Source of the DNA: Candidatus Babelota bacterium
GTDB taxonomy: Bacteria; Babelota; Babeliae; Babelales; Vermiphilaceae
NCBI GenBank assembly: GCA_029262575.1
Contig: JAJCZC010000011.1
Location: forward strand, 55,686 to 119,685
DNA: 64,000 nt
Direction of reading: 5' to 3'
Position 1 is the first letter of the stretch; every line of letters begins with the position of its first letter. Positions 39,350 to 48,186 of the stretch are shown here, piece by piece. Below the pieces are notes generated by a model. The model ran no database searches, was not told where the DNA came from, and worked only from the letters and a program-made list of their open reading frames with translations. Position numbers and translations under genes: made by a program.

Positions 39350-41677
39350 ATGAAAATTTCCATTGCTTGGGTTTTTGATCATATTGATGCCGATTGGCAT
39401 AAATATAACATTGCAGATATAGTTCAGCTCTTCAATGAAAAAGTTGCCGAAATTGAAGGGTTTGATAAAGTTGAAACACCTGTTGATAGGCTCTTTGTAG
39501 CTAAAGTAACTGATGTTGCGGCTGAGCATGTTATGCTTTATATCCCCGAAATTGATCAAAATGTGGAATTGCCAAAGCGTGAACATATCAAAGTTGGCGA
39601 TTGTTATATTTTAAACAAAGACGATAAAAAGGTCCGTTGGGCAACAGGCTCAGACTTTGGCGGTCAAAAAGATCTCTTGCCAGCAGTTTTTTGTGACGAA
39701 AAACAGGCAAAAGGCGGCTGGAAAGAAACTATAGAGGCTGAAGATTGGATCATCGAAGTTGATAATAAGTCAATTACTCATCGTCCTGATATGTGGGGAC
39801 ATCGTGGCTTTGCGCGCGAAATTGCTATTTTGCTTGATCTGAAATTAAAACCTCTCGATGATATTATTGTAAAATTGCCTATTACCGAATATATGAGCGA
39901 ATCAAAAACATCAGCTGATATGCCATTTTCGGTGCGCATTGTTGATCGTGATTACATTGATCGTTTTGGCATCGCCTATTTTTCAAACATTGAAAATCGT
40001 GCATCATTGCCTTGGATGGCAAGTCGTTTGGCGAAAGTTGAAACGCGCCCCATTGATACATTGGTGGATATGACCAATTATGTGATGCTCGACATTAGTC
40101 AACCGACGCATGCATTTGAAGCGCAAAAGATTGCAACGAGGCATTTTGAACCACGATTAGCGCAAAAAGGCGAAACGCTCACATTGCTTGATGATGACAC
40201 CATCGAATTGACCGAGACTGATATGGTGATCACTGATGGTCAGCAGCCAATTGCTTTGGGTGGTATAATGGGTGGCAAAGAAACTGAGGTTGATATCAAT
40301 ACAACTTCGATGATTTTAGAATCGGCACATTTTGATGCAACAACTATTAGGTTAACTGCTGCGCGTCATAAAAAAAGAACAGAAGCTTCGGCGCGTTTTG
40401 AAAAAACTTTAGATCCAAATCAAAATATTCTAGGTATTGAACGATTTGTTAAATTGTTAACGGATGCACACATACCATTTCAATTGGGCGGTGTTGTGAG
40501 TGTTGGGCAAAAAACAGAGCCAATAACAGTTCTTGTTGAGCATAATTACATAGAAGATCGCTTAGGTACCTCAATTACCACTGATAAAATCGTCAATATT
40601 TTGCAAGCATTGGATTGTGTTGTACAAGTTGATCAAAAAGATGATCAAACTATCTATCATGTTGAAATACCAACTAGTCGTTGCACCAAAGATATGCAAA
40701 TAAAAGAGGACATTGTCGAAGAGGTTGCGCGTATATTTGGTTACACTAATATCCCGTATGTCTTGCCGGCAAAAGAGACCAAGCCTTCCAATGTTGAACC
40801 GATGTTGCGATTGTGCCACATAAAGCGCTTGTTGGCCTTTGGCTATAACATGCGTGAAGTATATAATTATGCATTTTTTGATGAAGATTTTTTGCGCATA
40901 TTGCATTGGCAGCCAACAGATTATTTAAGTGTTCAAAGCCCCGTTTCGGAAAATTGGCAAAAGCTGGCAACATCGTTGATTCCTGGTTTGCTTAAAAATA
41001 TATCGCAAAATAATGCTGATCACGATCAGCTACGTTTTTTTGAAGTGGGGCGTATTTGGCACAAAGATGCATCTGCGTCTTATGAGCGATCACAATTGGC
41101 TATTATGTGGTATGACAAAAAGACGCCGATCTCATTTTATACATTCAAAAGTATGATAGCGCATATGGCTGATATGATGCGTATGCCGTTAACCTATGAA
41201 AAAATTGATGCCCCTGCAGATCCTTGGTTTGCGCCATATCAAACAGCACATGTGAAACACGGTGATGTTGTTATTGGTACTATCGGCATTATTGATGTTG
41301 GTTTCACTCACGGTGTTTTTGATGGATATGCAGCAGCATGTGTATTCGACGCAGATTTTTTACAACAATATGAAGCACCTGCAATTGTTTATAAGTCTTC
41401 ATCAAAGTATCCTGGAGTCGCGCGAGATATAAGTACGATGGTGCCAATCACTGCCACTGTTGCACATATTACTCATGAAATACACAATGCAAGTGAATAT
41501 ATTGACCAAGTGGAGTTGATTGATACGTTCAAAAAGGATGATTGGCAAGATCAAAAATCATTAACATTTAGTTTTGTTATTCAAGACAGCACCAAAACAT
41601 TAACATCACAACAGGCAGATGCGATTTATGCTGATGTGGTAACTGCCGTTAACAAACTTGGAGCTCAAATTCGATGA
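39350..41677 (+). CDS. pheT: Phenylalanyl-tRNA synthetase beta subunit
   Basis: The beta subunit of the (alpha-beta)2 enzyme that charges tRNA-Phe. The 775-residue protein has an EMAP-like N-terminal OB domain with the segment VAKVTDV, the B3/B4 editing region (ITHRPDMWGHRGFAREIAIL, VDMTNYVMLDISQPTHAFE), the B5 domain, and a C-terminal FDX-ACB anticodon-binding domain (SSKYPGVARDIS...). Length is normal for the family. pheS is not beside it. It overlaps lspA by four bases (ATGA), and lspA overlaps pgpA in the same way, so the three are translated together. Confidence 0.95.
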   Translation: MKISIAWVFDHIDADWHKYNIADIVQLFNEKVAEIEGFDKVETPVDRLFVAKVTDVAAEHVMLYIPEIDQNVELPKREHIKVGDCYILNKDDKKVRWATGSDFGGQKDLLPAVFCDEKQAKGGWKETIEAEDWIIEVDNKSITHRPDMWGHRGFAREIAILLDLKLKPLDDIIVKLPITEYMSESKTSADMPFSVRIVDRDYIDRFGIAYFSNIENRASLPWMASRLAKVETRPIDTLVDMTNYVMLDISQPTHAFEAQKIATRHFEPRLAQKGETLTLLDDDTIELTETDMVITDGQQPIALGGIMGGKETEVDINTTSMILESAHFDATTIRLTAARHKKRTEASARFEKTLDPNQNILGIERFVKLLTDAHIPFQLGGVVSVGQKTEPITVLVEHNYIEDRLGTSITTDKIVNILQALDCVVQVDQKDDQTIYHVEIPTSRCTKDMQIKEDIVEEVARIFGYTNIPYVLPAKETKPSNVEPMLRLCHIKRLLAFGYNMREVYNYAFFDEDFLRILHWQPTDYLSVQSPVSENWQKLATSLIPGLLKNISQNNADHDQLRFFEVGRIWHKDASASYERSQLAIMWYDKKTPISFYTFKSMIAHMADMMRMPLTYEKIDAPADPWFAPYQTAHVKHGDVVIGTIGIIDVGFTHGVFDGYAAACVFDADFLQQYEAPAIVYKSSSKYPGVARDISTMVPITATVAHITHEIHNASEYIDQVELIDTFKKDDWQDQKSLTFSFVIQDSTKTLTSQQADAIYADVVTAVNKLGAQIR

Positions 41678-42132
41678 AGAAAAAGTTGATTGCATATGGA
41701 GTCTGGTTTGCGGCTATTTTTGGTATCGATCGTATTGCTAAGTGGCTTGCGTTACACTGTATAGATCATGCTTATGATGCGATGCCATTGCTGCAATTTA
41801 AACTGGTTCTAAATCGCGGCATTTCTTGGGGCATGTTTCACTCAGAGCATGATGGCTTTTTTACGCTATTAACATTGTTTATTGCCAGCATTGTTGTTGT
41901 GTTGATGTTTTATACGTTCAGAAAATGGCGACAGAATCAGTATGTTTTTGCCGAATGTGCAGTTCTGGCCGGTGCAATGTCGAATGTTTTAGATCGTTAT
42001 CTTTATGGCGGTGTGGTAGATTTTATTCATGTGCATATTGCCAATTGGTCTTGGCCAATTTTTAATATAGCAGATGTAGCAATTGTGTTAGGAATTTTAT
42101 GGATTTTATGGGAGCAATATAAAGAATCATGA
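41674..42132 (+). CDS. lspA: Lipoprotein signal peptidase
   Basis: LspA removes signal peptides from lipoproteins after lipidation. The 152-residue protein has four helices and both catalytic aspartates: Asp107 in SNVLDRYLYGGVVDF and Asp134 in IFNIADVAI; LVLNRGISWGMF is the other conserved box. It is translationally coupled to pheT and pgpA by four-base overlaps. It is the expected processor for the lipoprotein encoded at 46029. Confidence 0.94.
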   Translation: MKKKLIAYGVWFAAIFGIDRIAKWLALHCIDHAYDAMPLLQFKLVLNRGISWGMFHSEHDGFFTLLTLFIASIVVVLMFYTFRKWRQNQYVFAECAVLAGAMSNVLDRYLYGGVVDFIHVHIANWSWPIFNIADVAIVLGILWILWEQYKES

Positions 42133-42590
42133 ATCTACGTTTATTTTTAAGAAATTTAGCGACACAAGGTGCAGTTGGTTATGGTCAAGCGCCAGGTACG
42201 ATTGCAACTTTGATGACCATTCCTGTGGTGTGGTTTTTAGGAACGCTCGAACTTTCACTGCAAGCATATGCCATCACGGCATCGGTTATTTTTGCAGTAG
42301 GGTGGTTATTAACGCAACATGCATTGCCATATTTTCAAGAGCGAGACCCCTCAATGATTGTTGTTGATGAAATGGTCTGTTTTATTGGGTTGTTTTGTGG
42401 TCTGCCGATAAATTTTAACACCATTTTTATCGGATTTGTACTGTTTCGATTGTTCGATATTTATAAGCCTTTTGGGATTTCCTATCTGGAACAGTTGCCC
42501 GGCGCTGCAGGTGTGATGCTTGATGATGCGGCGGCTGCGTTTTTAGCTCACGTGTTTCTTCGTATTTTGCTCTATTTTTCCGCCTTCTAA
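42129..42590 (+). CDS. pgpA: Phosphatidylglycerophosphatase A
   Basis: Dephosphorylates phosphatidylglycerophosphate to phosphatidylglycerol in the inner membrane. The 153-residue protein has the family features YGQAPGTIATL, VDEMVCF, RLFDIYKPFGI and LPGAAGVMLDDAAAAF, with the conserved Asp/Glu residues for metal binding. Coupled to lspA by a four-base overlap. Phosphatidylglycerol is the donor for lipoprotein lipidation, so its grouping with lspA makes functional sense. Confidence 0.92.
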   Translation: MNLRLFLRNLATQGAVGYGQAPGTIATLMTIPVVWFLGTLELSLQAYAITASVIFAVGWLLTQHALPYFQERDPSMIVVDEMVCFIGLFCGLPINFNTIFIGFVLFRLFDIYKPFGISYLEQLPGAAGVMLDDAAAAFLAHVFLRILLYFSAF

Positions 42591-42828
42591 TCCTTCGATA
42601 ATTTTTTTCTTCGAAAAAACACTTGCGCCGTCGCCAAGGCTATGGCGCACAGGCAGGACAGGCGTGGTTCGATACATTTTCGCTACGCGAAAACACTCAC
42701 CATGATCGGAAGATCCTTGGAAAGGGTTAGAATGAGAATATTTGGAATGTTTTTTTATAAAACAATGTAATGTAGAAAAAATGGGATCATGATTTTTAAT
42801 TTTAGTAAAAGATGTATAAAATACTTCA

Positions 42829-42853
42829 TCCTGAGCTTGTCGAAAGATCGTCC
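42829..42853 (+). repeat. REP-type sequence upstream of comF
   Basis: TCCTGAGCTTGTCGAAAGATCG, a member of the widespread CCTGAGCTTGTCGAAGG repeat group and related to the interior of the element at 5172-5369. It lies only a few bases before the probable comF start. The 270-bp gap between pgpA and comF contains no gene. Confidence 0.6.
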
Positions 42854-42863
42854 TTTTAAGTTC

Positions 42864-43529
42864 ATGAAAGAAAGTGCCAAAAAATTGAAACAATTTTTTG
42901 AGCAAACCATTGCCCCGCCATTTTGCAATCAGTGCAGAGAGCCACTCAAAAAGCGCGATGCTTTATGTGCATTGTGTTTAGAGGATATAAAGCCTCTTGT
43001 TTCAACAACACTTGAAATCACCAAAAAATATAAAATGCGGGTGTTTTGTGTAGGCGCTTATCAAGAGCCGCTCAAAAGTTTTATTTTAGCCAAATCACGT
43101 TCAGATAATTTGGCCTGTTATTATATGGCACAATTAATATATAATCATTCACTGTTTAAACATCTTGAAGTGGATTATATTATTCCGGTGCCATTGCATT
43201 GGCGACGTTATGCAAAGCGTGGCTATAATCAAGCGGCAGAAATTGCGCACTATTTATCAAAGTGGTCTAACGTGCCTGTGTTGCATGCGATCAAAAGGAT
43301 AAAGGCGACGCCATTTCAATCGACCGTTAGCAAAGAAGAGCGATTTGAAAATGTGCATGATGTTTTTAAACTTGATTTGAGTGAAGAACAAAGAAAGGCA
43401 TTACAGGGTAAGAAGATTTTGCTTGTTGATGATGTGATGACAACTGGCGCAACATTGGTTGCGGTTGGCAAGGTCCTACGAGTTTTACATCCAGCGGAAT
43501 TTTATGGCATTGTTTTAGCGCGCACATGA
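42864..43529 (+). CDS. comF: ComF-family phosphoribosyltransferase
   Basis: A 221-residue protein with an N-terminal zinc finger (Cys21, Cys24, Cys35, Cys38) and a PRTase domain with VPLHWRRYAKRGYNQAAEIA and the PRPP motif ILLVDDVMTTGAT. ComF is required for DNA uptake and processing in naturally competent bacteria and is widely conserved elsewhere with an unclear role. I chose the ATG at 42864 because the family starts just before the zinc finger; no ribosome site is visible, and a REP element sits directly upstream, so translation may be weak or start at 42789. Confidence 0.88.
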   Translation: MKESAKKLKQFFEQTIAPPFCNQCREPLKKRDALCALCLEDIKPLVSTTLEITKKYKMRVFCVGAYQEPLKSFILAKSRSDNLACYYMAQLIYNHSLFKHLEVDYIIPVPLHWRRYAKRGYNQAAEIAHYLSKWSNVPVLHAIKRIKATPFQSTVSKEERFENVHDVFKLDLSEEQRKALQGKKILLVDDVMTTGATLVAVGKVLRVLHPAEFYGIVLART

Positions 43530-43686
43530 TACATTTTTTTTCAAAAGTTGCTTTTTTTTGCAGACACACACAGAATCAAAAATAATCTGAATTATCGATC
43601 GATGGTGGTAAAAGCACAGGTTTGATTCGATATGAACCTTTGGTAGACTGTTAACATGTTTTTTAATGTTTTGCCAAAGGTTTTTT

Positions 43687-44370
43687 ATGCTTAAAAAAAT
43701 AATAATGTGTTTTTTTGTGTGTTCATTTTCGCATGTATTATATGGAGTAACACAAGAAGAAAGTGATAACTTAGATCACTGCGTTGCTGAGATTGTTCGT
43801 ATGCCAATTGAGTTCGTTCTTAATATTCCGCAGGTTAAATTTACTGCTCTTGTGAAATCAAAATGTGATAAAGAAAAAAAATATAAGATACTTGGGCGTT
43901 ATGAACCAACGCAGAAAGATATCGCAAAAGTTTTGGCAGCAGCGGGTTATGAAACCACTGCACATTGCGTTGCTCATGCTATCACAACCATGACATTAAA
44001 CGAAAAAATGAATACCAATGAGGCATGCTTTGAAGCCAAAGATGCATTGGTGGTGACACTTCGATTAGCCAACAACGTTACATCGGCGGCATATTATCGC
44101 GCATTGTGTTCTGAAGCGCATCGCAACGAAGGAATTATCGCCGATTTTTGCCAGGTATGGTTGCCGCGAAATGGAAAAGCTGCTAAATGGAGTGATGAGA
44201 AAGTGAAATGGATAGCACACGCGATTGGTGCATTGGTGGTAATGCGGCCATATAACTTTGTTGTTAGCAATGCCTTGAAATTGGCTGGGCAAAATACCAC
44301 AATTGAGTTCAAAGGCAAATTGGGCGAGAAGGGGCCTCTTATGGCCATAATTATAGCTGTGTTCAGTTGA
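43687..44370 (+). CDS. Putative secreted protein, unknown
   Basis: A 227-residue protein with signal peptide MLKKIIMCFFVCSFSHVLYG. The mature part is mostly helical with several Cys (DHCVAEIV, KSKCDKEK, TAHCVAHAI, EACFEAK, RALCSEAH), well suited to disulfides made by a VKOR-type pathway. Near the C-terminus lies a short hydrophobic stretch (LMAIIIAVFS). AAAGG precedes the ATG. No domain recognised; stands alone. Confidence 0.7.
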   Translation: MLKKIIMCFFVCSFSHVLYGVTQEESDNLDHCVAEIVRMPIEFVLNIPQVKFTALVKSKCDKEKKYKILGRYEPTQKDIAKVLAAAGYETTAHCVAHAITTMTLNEKMNTNEACFEAKDALVVTLRLANNVTSAAYYRALCSEAHRNEGIIADFCQVWLPRNGKAAKWSDEKVKWIAHAIGALVVMRPYNFVVSNALKLAGQNTTIEFKGKLGEKGPLMAIIIAVFS

Positions 44371-44473
44371 TAAACATGTTCCTGGTTGACTGACCGGAAA
44401 TTTTTTACTTGTTATCAGATTTTGTATCATTGTTATCGTCATCATCATCCGAAGAAGAGGACAATGATAATGA

Positions 44474-45826
44474 TTACTTTTCTTTATTGTCAGTACTTGA
44501 AGATGAAGACATTTTTTGTTTTGTATTTTTTTCATCGTCAACAGTTGTTACAACAGAATTTTCGAGTTTTTTAAATAATGTTTCAATTTGTTTTCCAGCT
44601 TGAATTTCTGCTAAAAGTTCTAGCTGGGCGTCATTCGCGCGAATTTTTGAATGTATTGTTGCAGAATAATCGGTTGATGAGGCGGTCAAGATTTCTTTTT
44701 TTGTGGCAAGTAAGATCCGTTTTTGATTTTTATTTAAGCTATTGAGGAACATGAAAATAATTTTACCGTAAGGTTTTTTGCCTGATAGATACATATCAGA
44801 GAATTCTTTAGGTACTTCATGTTTATTTTCATTGGAAAGAACCATATCGCATACAAGGGCTGCAAATATTGGGCAAATGTTAAGCTTGTGATGGTCGTAT
44901 ATAAGGCAAGCATCAAGTGATCCACGAGAAAGTTGATCTTGTAGGCGCGCTCGCAAATGGTAGTCTCTGTCCCAAACTTGATTATATATGTTTATAAATT
45001 CTTTGTTATCAAATAGTTTGATAATGGAATTATCAACTTTGTAGGTTGAATATAGGTAGGCAAAATATACCGCATAAACGGCAGCAGATTTTTTCACCTC
45101 TTGAGCGTCTTTAAGATATGCATCAGAGAATGTGCCTCCCATGCTTTTGCGCAAGCGTCTTTCAGCTGCTTGACATGGACTAGAAATAGAAAGTTCTTTT
45201 GAACGTTCTCGAATAGTTTTTCTTAGCGCAGGGAAATCTTGCTCAGATTCAGTAATATTTGGCACCGATGATTCAAGATAACCATTATTTTCTTGCAGTA
45301 ACTGGAGATTAAAGCGAGGTCCATCATCTTTCGCTTTTGGTGCATGTTCTCGACTTTTTTTATTTTGCAATAAATAGAGCAATGCAGCTTTTCGCAAGCA
45401 GGGAGATGCATTTGCACGATTATACTTATAAAAGCTATGGACATCTGGGTAGCGATTATTTTTGATAGCATCGAACACATGTTTCCAATCAAAATAAGCC
45501 CGATCGTTGAGTTGCTTGAGACTCATAACGAATTTAGGATCATCCATTAGGGTTGCATATGTTTTAGTTTTCTTTTGTTCGCGATCACTACCATACTTTA
45601 ATTCAATTTGGCGTTCAGCATTATCATAAAGTTTGCGTGCATCTGAATTGATACAATAACTTATTGGTTTGGAGCCAGTTTGTTTTTGCATCCAGCCGAC
45701 TGCTGCACCAAATATGCCTGTCACAGATTTATAGATTGGCGCATATTTGTTGTCATCGTCGTCTGCGTTGGGCAATAGATTGAAATGAAGTGTGAGTACC
45801 GTAGCAAGTAAAATATATTTTTTCAC
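44474..45826 (-). CDS. Putative secreted helical protein with acidic Ser-rich tail
   Basis: A 450-residue protein with GTG start (AAGGAG lies seven bases upstream) and signal peptide MKKYILLATVLTLHFNLLPNA followed by DDDD. The mature part is almost all alpha-helical with scattered Cys and no recognised domain; it ends in KMSSSSSTDNKEK, a Ser-rich tail like the one in the protein at 16094. It is convergent with the 43687 gene. Function unknown; secretion is the only supported statement. Confidence 0.72.
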   Translation of the reverse strand: MKKYILLATVLTLHFNLLPNADDDDNKYAPIYKSVTGIFGAAVGWMQKQTGSKPISYCINSDARKLYDNAERQIELKYGSDREQKKTKTYATLMDDPKFVMSLKQLNDRAYFDWKHVFDAIKNNRYPDVHSFYKYNRANASPCLRKAALLYLLQNKKSREHAPKAKDDGPRFNLQLLQENNGYLESSVPNITESEQDFPALRKTIRERSKELSISSPCQAAERRLRKSMGGTFSDAYLKDAQEVKKSAAVYAVYFAYLYSTYKVDNSIIKLFDNKEFINIYNQVWDRDYHLRARLQDQLSRGSLDACLIYDHHKLNICPIFAALVCDMVLSNENKHEVPKEFSDMYLSGKKPYGKIIFMFLNSLNKNQKRILLATKKEILTASSTDYSATIHSKIRANDAQLELLAEIQAGKQIETLFKKLENSVVTTVDDEKNTKQKMSSSSSTDNKEK

Positions 45827-46028
45827 ATTGTCTCCTTAGTTTAAAGCAACTATCTTAGTGTTTAAGTTGCACATAGTTTATGCAAGGATACCTTTGAAAT
45901 CAATAGCCTATTGTTTTATACAAAGTTAAAGATTGTAAAATAACGATTCTTTGTTAATCTTATCAGGTAAAATTAGGGTTGCAGAGAGCCTAAGAGTGTG
46001 AAAATCTTATCAAATAAAGGGAATGTTT

Positions 46029-47087
46029 ATGAATACTTTTGTAAAGAATCAGTTATGTTTGAGCTTACTACTCGCTCCGCTTATGTTTCTTTCAGGCTGT
46101 TTACCAGGTTCTGACAAGGATCAGGTAGCTCTAGGTGGTCCAGCAGGAGCTAAATCACTCGATGATGGTTCTGAAGTTTTGCTCAAAATTGATGGGCGTC
46201 CAGTTATTACTATGAATAGTTTAAATACGGAGTTTGATCGTTTATTGGAAGAAAGCCCACAAATGCGACAAATTTTTCAATTTTATCCAGAAGCAAAATC
46301 CAATTTTTTCCAAGGCATGGTAAACCAAGAAATTGTAGATCATTATGTTTCAGCAAATGGTATTGATAGCTCACCACAGTATATTCAAGAGTTTGAAAAT
46401 ACTATCAAGCAAGTTAAAAAAATGTTGAACACTAAATATTTTAGTGATAAACATCCAGTGCAGGTTTCTGATGCGGAAGTTGTTGCATTTTATGAAGACA
46501 ATAAAAATCGCATTCCTGATTTAATGATTTCTCAAGGTGGTGTTCAAGCAGAGGGCGTTTCATTCGATAATGAAGATGAAGCAAATGCATTTTTGGCAAA
46601 AGTGAAAGAAAGCAAGACGCCCCTTGAAAAAGTTGCTTCAGATGCCGGATTTACAGATGGCTATCGTGATTTTAAAATGGTAAATGATAAAAGCTTACCG
46701 ACTGAGCCAGCTTTGCGGACAAGAATAATGAATTTGACATCATTCCCTTCACATGAAGTCGTGAAAGTTGGTGACGCATGGTGGGTAGTTAAGGCACATA
46801 GCAAAGAAGAGCCAAAATACCATCCGCTGAATGATGAATTACGTCCACAACTTCAAGAACATCTTAAAAAGGATAAGCAAAATAAGGTCGTTTTAGATGC
46901 AATCGAAGGTTACAAAAAAGATTTTGATATAGAAGTTAATGATGAGCCATTGAAAGCAAAGGAAGATGAAAAAGCATCAAATCCTTTGGCACAAATAATG
47001 GCTCAGCAAGAAACTGCGATGGCCCAACAAGAAGCTCCTGCAAAAGAACTTGCAGATGCGCCACAGCAAGCTATGCAAACAGTGTAA
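46029..47087 (+). CDS. SurA/PpiC-like lipoprotein chaperone
   Basis: A 352-residue lipoprotein. The lipobox LSGC places the lipidated Cys at residue 24. Residues about 45-150 resemble the N-terminal SurA-like chaperone region (VLLKIDGRPVITMNSLNTEF, FFQGMVNQEIVDHY), followed by a diverged PpiC-type parvulin domain around 160-260. The tail is rich in Gln and Ala and probably disordered. Such proteins fold exported or outer-membrane proteins. GGGA precedes the ATG at 46029; the ATG at 46023 is too close to it. A related gene follows at 47205. Confidence 0.82.
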   Translation: MNTFVKNQLCLSLLLAPLMFLSGCLPGSDKDQVALGGPAGAKSLDDGSEVLLKIDGRPVITMNSLNTEFDRLLEESPQMRQIFQFYPEAKSNFFQGMVNQEIVDHYVSANGIDSSPQYIQEFENTIKQVKKMLNTKYFSDKHPVQVSDAEVVAFYEDNKNRIPDLMISQGGVQAEGVSFDNEDEANAFLAKVKESKTPLEKVASDAGFTDGYRDFKMVNDKSLPTEPALRTRIMNLTSFPSHEVVKVGDAWWVVKAHSKEEPKYHPLNDELRPQLQEHLKKDKQNKVVLDAIEGYKKDFDIEVNDEPLKAKEDEKASNPLAQIMAQQETAMAQQEAPAKELADAPQQAMQTV

Positions 47088-47108
47088 AAAGTAAACTTAT
47101 ATAGTTTT

Positions 47109-47146
47109 AAAAAGGGAGCCTGCGTATTTGCATAGGCTCCCTTTTT
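47109..47146 (+). terminator. Terminator after the SurA-like lipoprotein gene
   Basis: AAAAAGGGAGCCT / AGGCTCCCTTTTT, a perfect 13-bp stem with loop GCGTATTTGCAT. Confidence 0.92.
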
Positions 47147-47204
47147 ATTAACTATATTTTTTATACATGTTATATACTTTTTTTAAAAAGATAGGAGTTT
47201 CAAA

Positions 47205-48056
47205 ATGAAAAAAAATATATGTACCGTGATGATTGTATTATTACTTAATGTGTCACTCAATGCACGCTATAAAGTTGATGGTATTAAATCTATTTTATAT
47301 GGTGAAACAGAAACATTAATCATTACTGAATCGGAAGTTGCGCGTCCCGGCCTTGATGGGCAGATGAAAACACTTGATGATTTAGTTTTTGAGAGTCTCG
47401 TCTTTTTAGATGCAAAGCGTATTGGAGCTGTTCCTGATGCTGCTGCAATGCAAAAACATTGGGAAGATGTAAAAAAGAGTAATAATTTATCTGAAGCTGA
47501 TATGCAAAAATTGGCAGAGCAATCTGGCTACACATTGCCAGAAGCAAAAGGGCAATTAGGAAAAATGTCTGCAATTAGCCAGATGTTTGATTTTAAGGTT
47601 CGTTCTGGTTTGTTTATCACGAAGCAAGAAGTTGAATGTTACTACAAAGCACATCCGATCATTGAACAAGCTGAATATGAAATTGCGCGTGCATTGGTGC
47701 CTTACTCCGATTTAGAATCAAAAGATGCAATGAAAAAACGACTTTCGGACTATGCCAAAACAGGTCGCGGGCAAGTCCGCTTGGCTTGGTCAACACCATT
47801 TAGATTGATGCATGATGAAATTGCTGCTGACAAGCAGTTTATGTATAAGATGAGAGTTGATCAAACTTCACAACCAACTGAAACGTCTCAAGGTTTTGAA
47901 CTGTTCAAATTGGTGGGCAAAAAACCCCAGCGTTTGGTGCCTCTTTCAGAACGTTATAATGAAATTGAAAGTTTCTTGAAGCGTCCAAAATATGAAGAAT
48001 TGATGAAAAAATACAAAGACGAGCTTTATGACAAAGCGACTGTTGTTGTATTTTAA
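47205..48056 (+). CDS. Second SurA-like periplasmic chaperone
   Basis: A 283-residue secreted protein with signal peptide MKKNICTVMIVLLLNVSLNA. Like its upstream neighbour it has a SurA-type N-terminal region (SILYGETETLIITESEVARP, LVFESLVFLDAKRIG) and a parvulin-like remnant (EVECYYKAHP, then ALVPYSDLESKDAMKKRL), without an evident catalytic set, so a chaperone role is more likely than isomerase activity. It lies directly upstream of the giant repeat-protein cluster, which would make a suitable client; that link is inferred. Confidence 0.78.
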   Translation: MKKNICTVMIVLLLNVSLNARYKVDGIKSILYGETETLIITESEVARPGLDGQMKTLDDLVFESLVFLDAKRIGAVPDAAAMQKHWEDVKKSNNLSEADMQKLAEQSGYTLPEAKGQLGKMSAISQMFDFKVRSGLFITKQEVECYYKAHPIIEQAEYEIARALVPYSDLESKDAMKKRLSDYAKTGRGQVRLAWSTPFRLMHDEIAADKQFMYKMRVDQTSQPTETSQGFELFKLVGKKPQRLVPLSERYNEIESFLKRPKYEELMKKYKDELYDKATVVVF

Positions 48057-48186
48057 ATAGTTTCATATATAATTCGCCTCGATTGAAAATATCTAATAAG
48101 AATAAAATTTTTACCCTTATCTAGGCTTCTTGTAAATTCATTTTGCTCATGTTAGTCTGCTTGGCAGAAAAAAAAGGTGTAGTAAC

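Noticed and set aside
42597..42780. A gene in the gap between pgpA and comF
   Set aside because: Only REP-like sequence and low-complexity stretches are present; the open frames there lack start signals.
44065..44541. Minus-strand open frame of 158 codons across the end of the 43687 gene
   Set aside because: It overlaps the 43687 gene on the opposite strand; no start signal, and its composition looks like a shadow.
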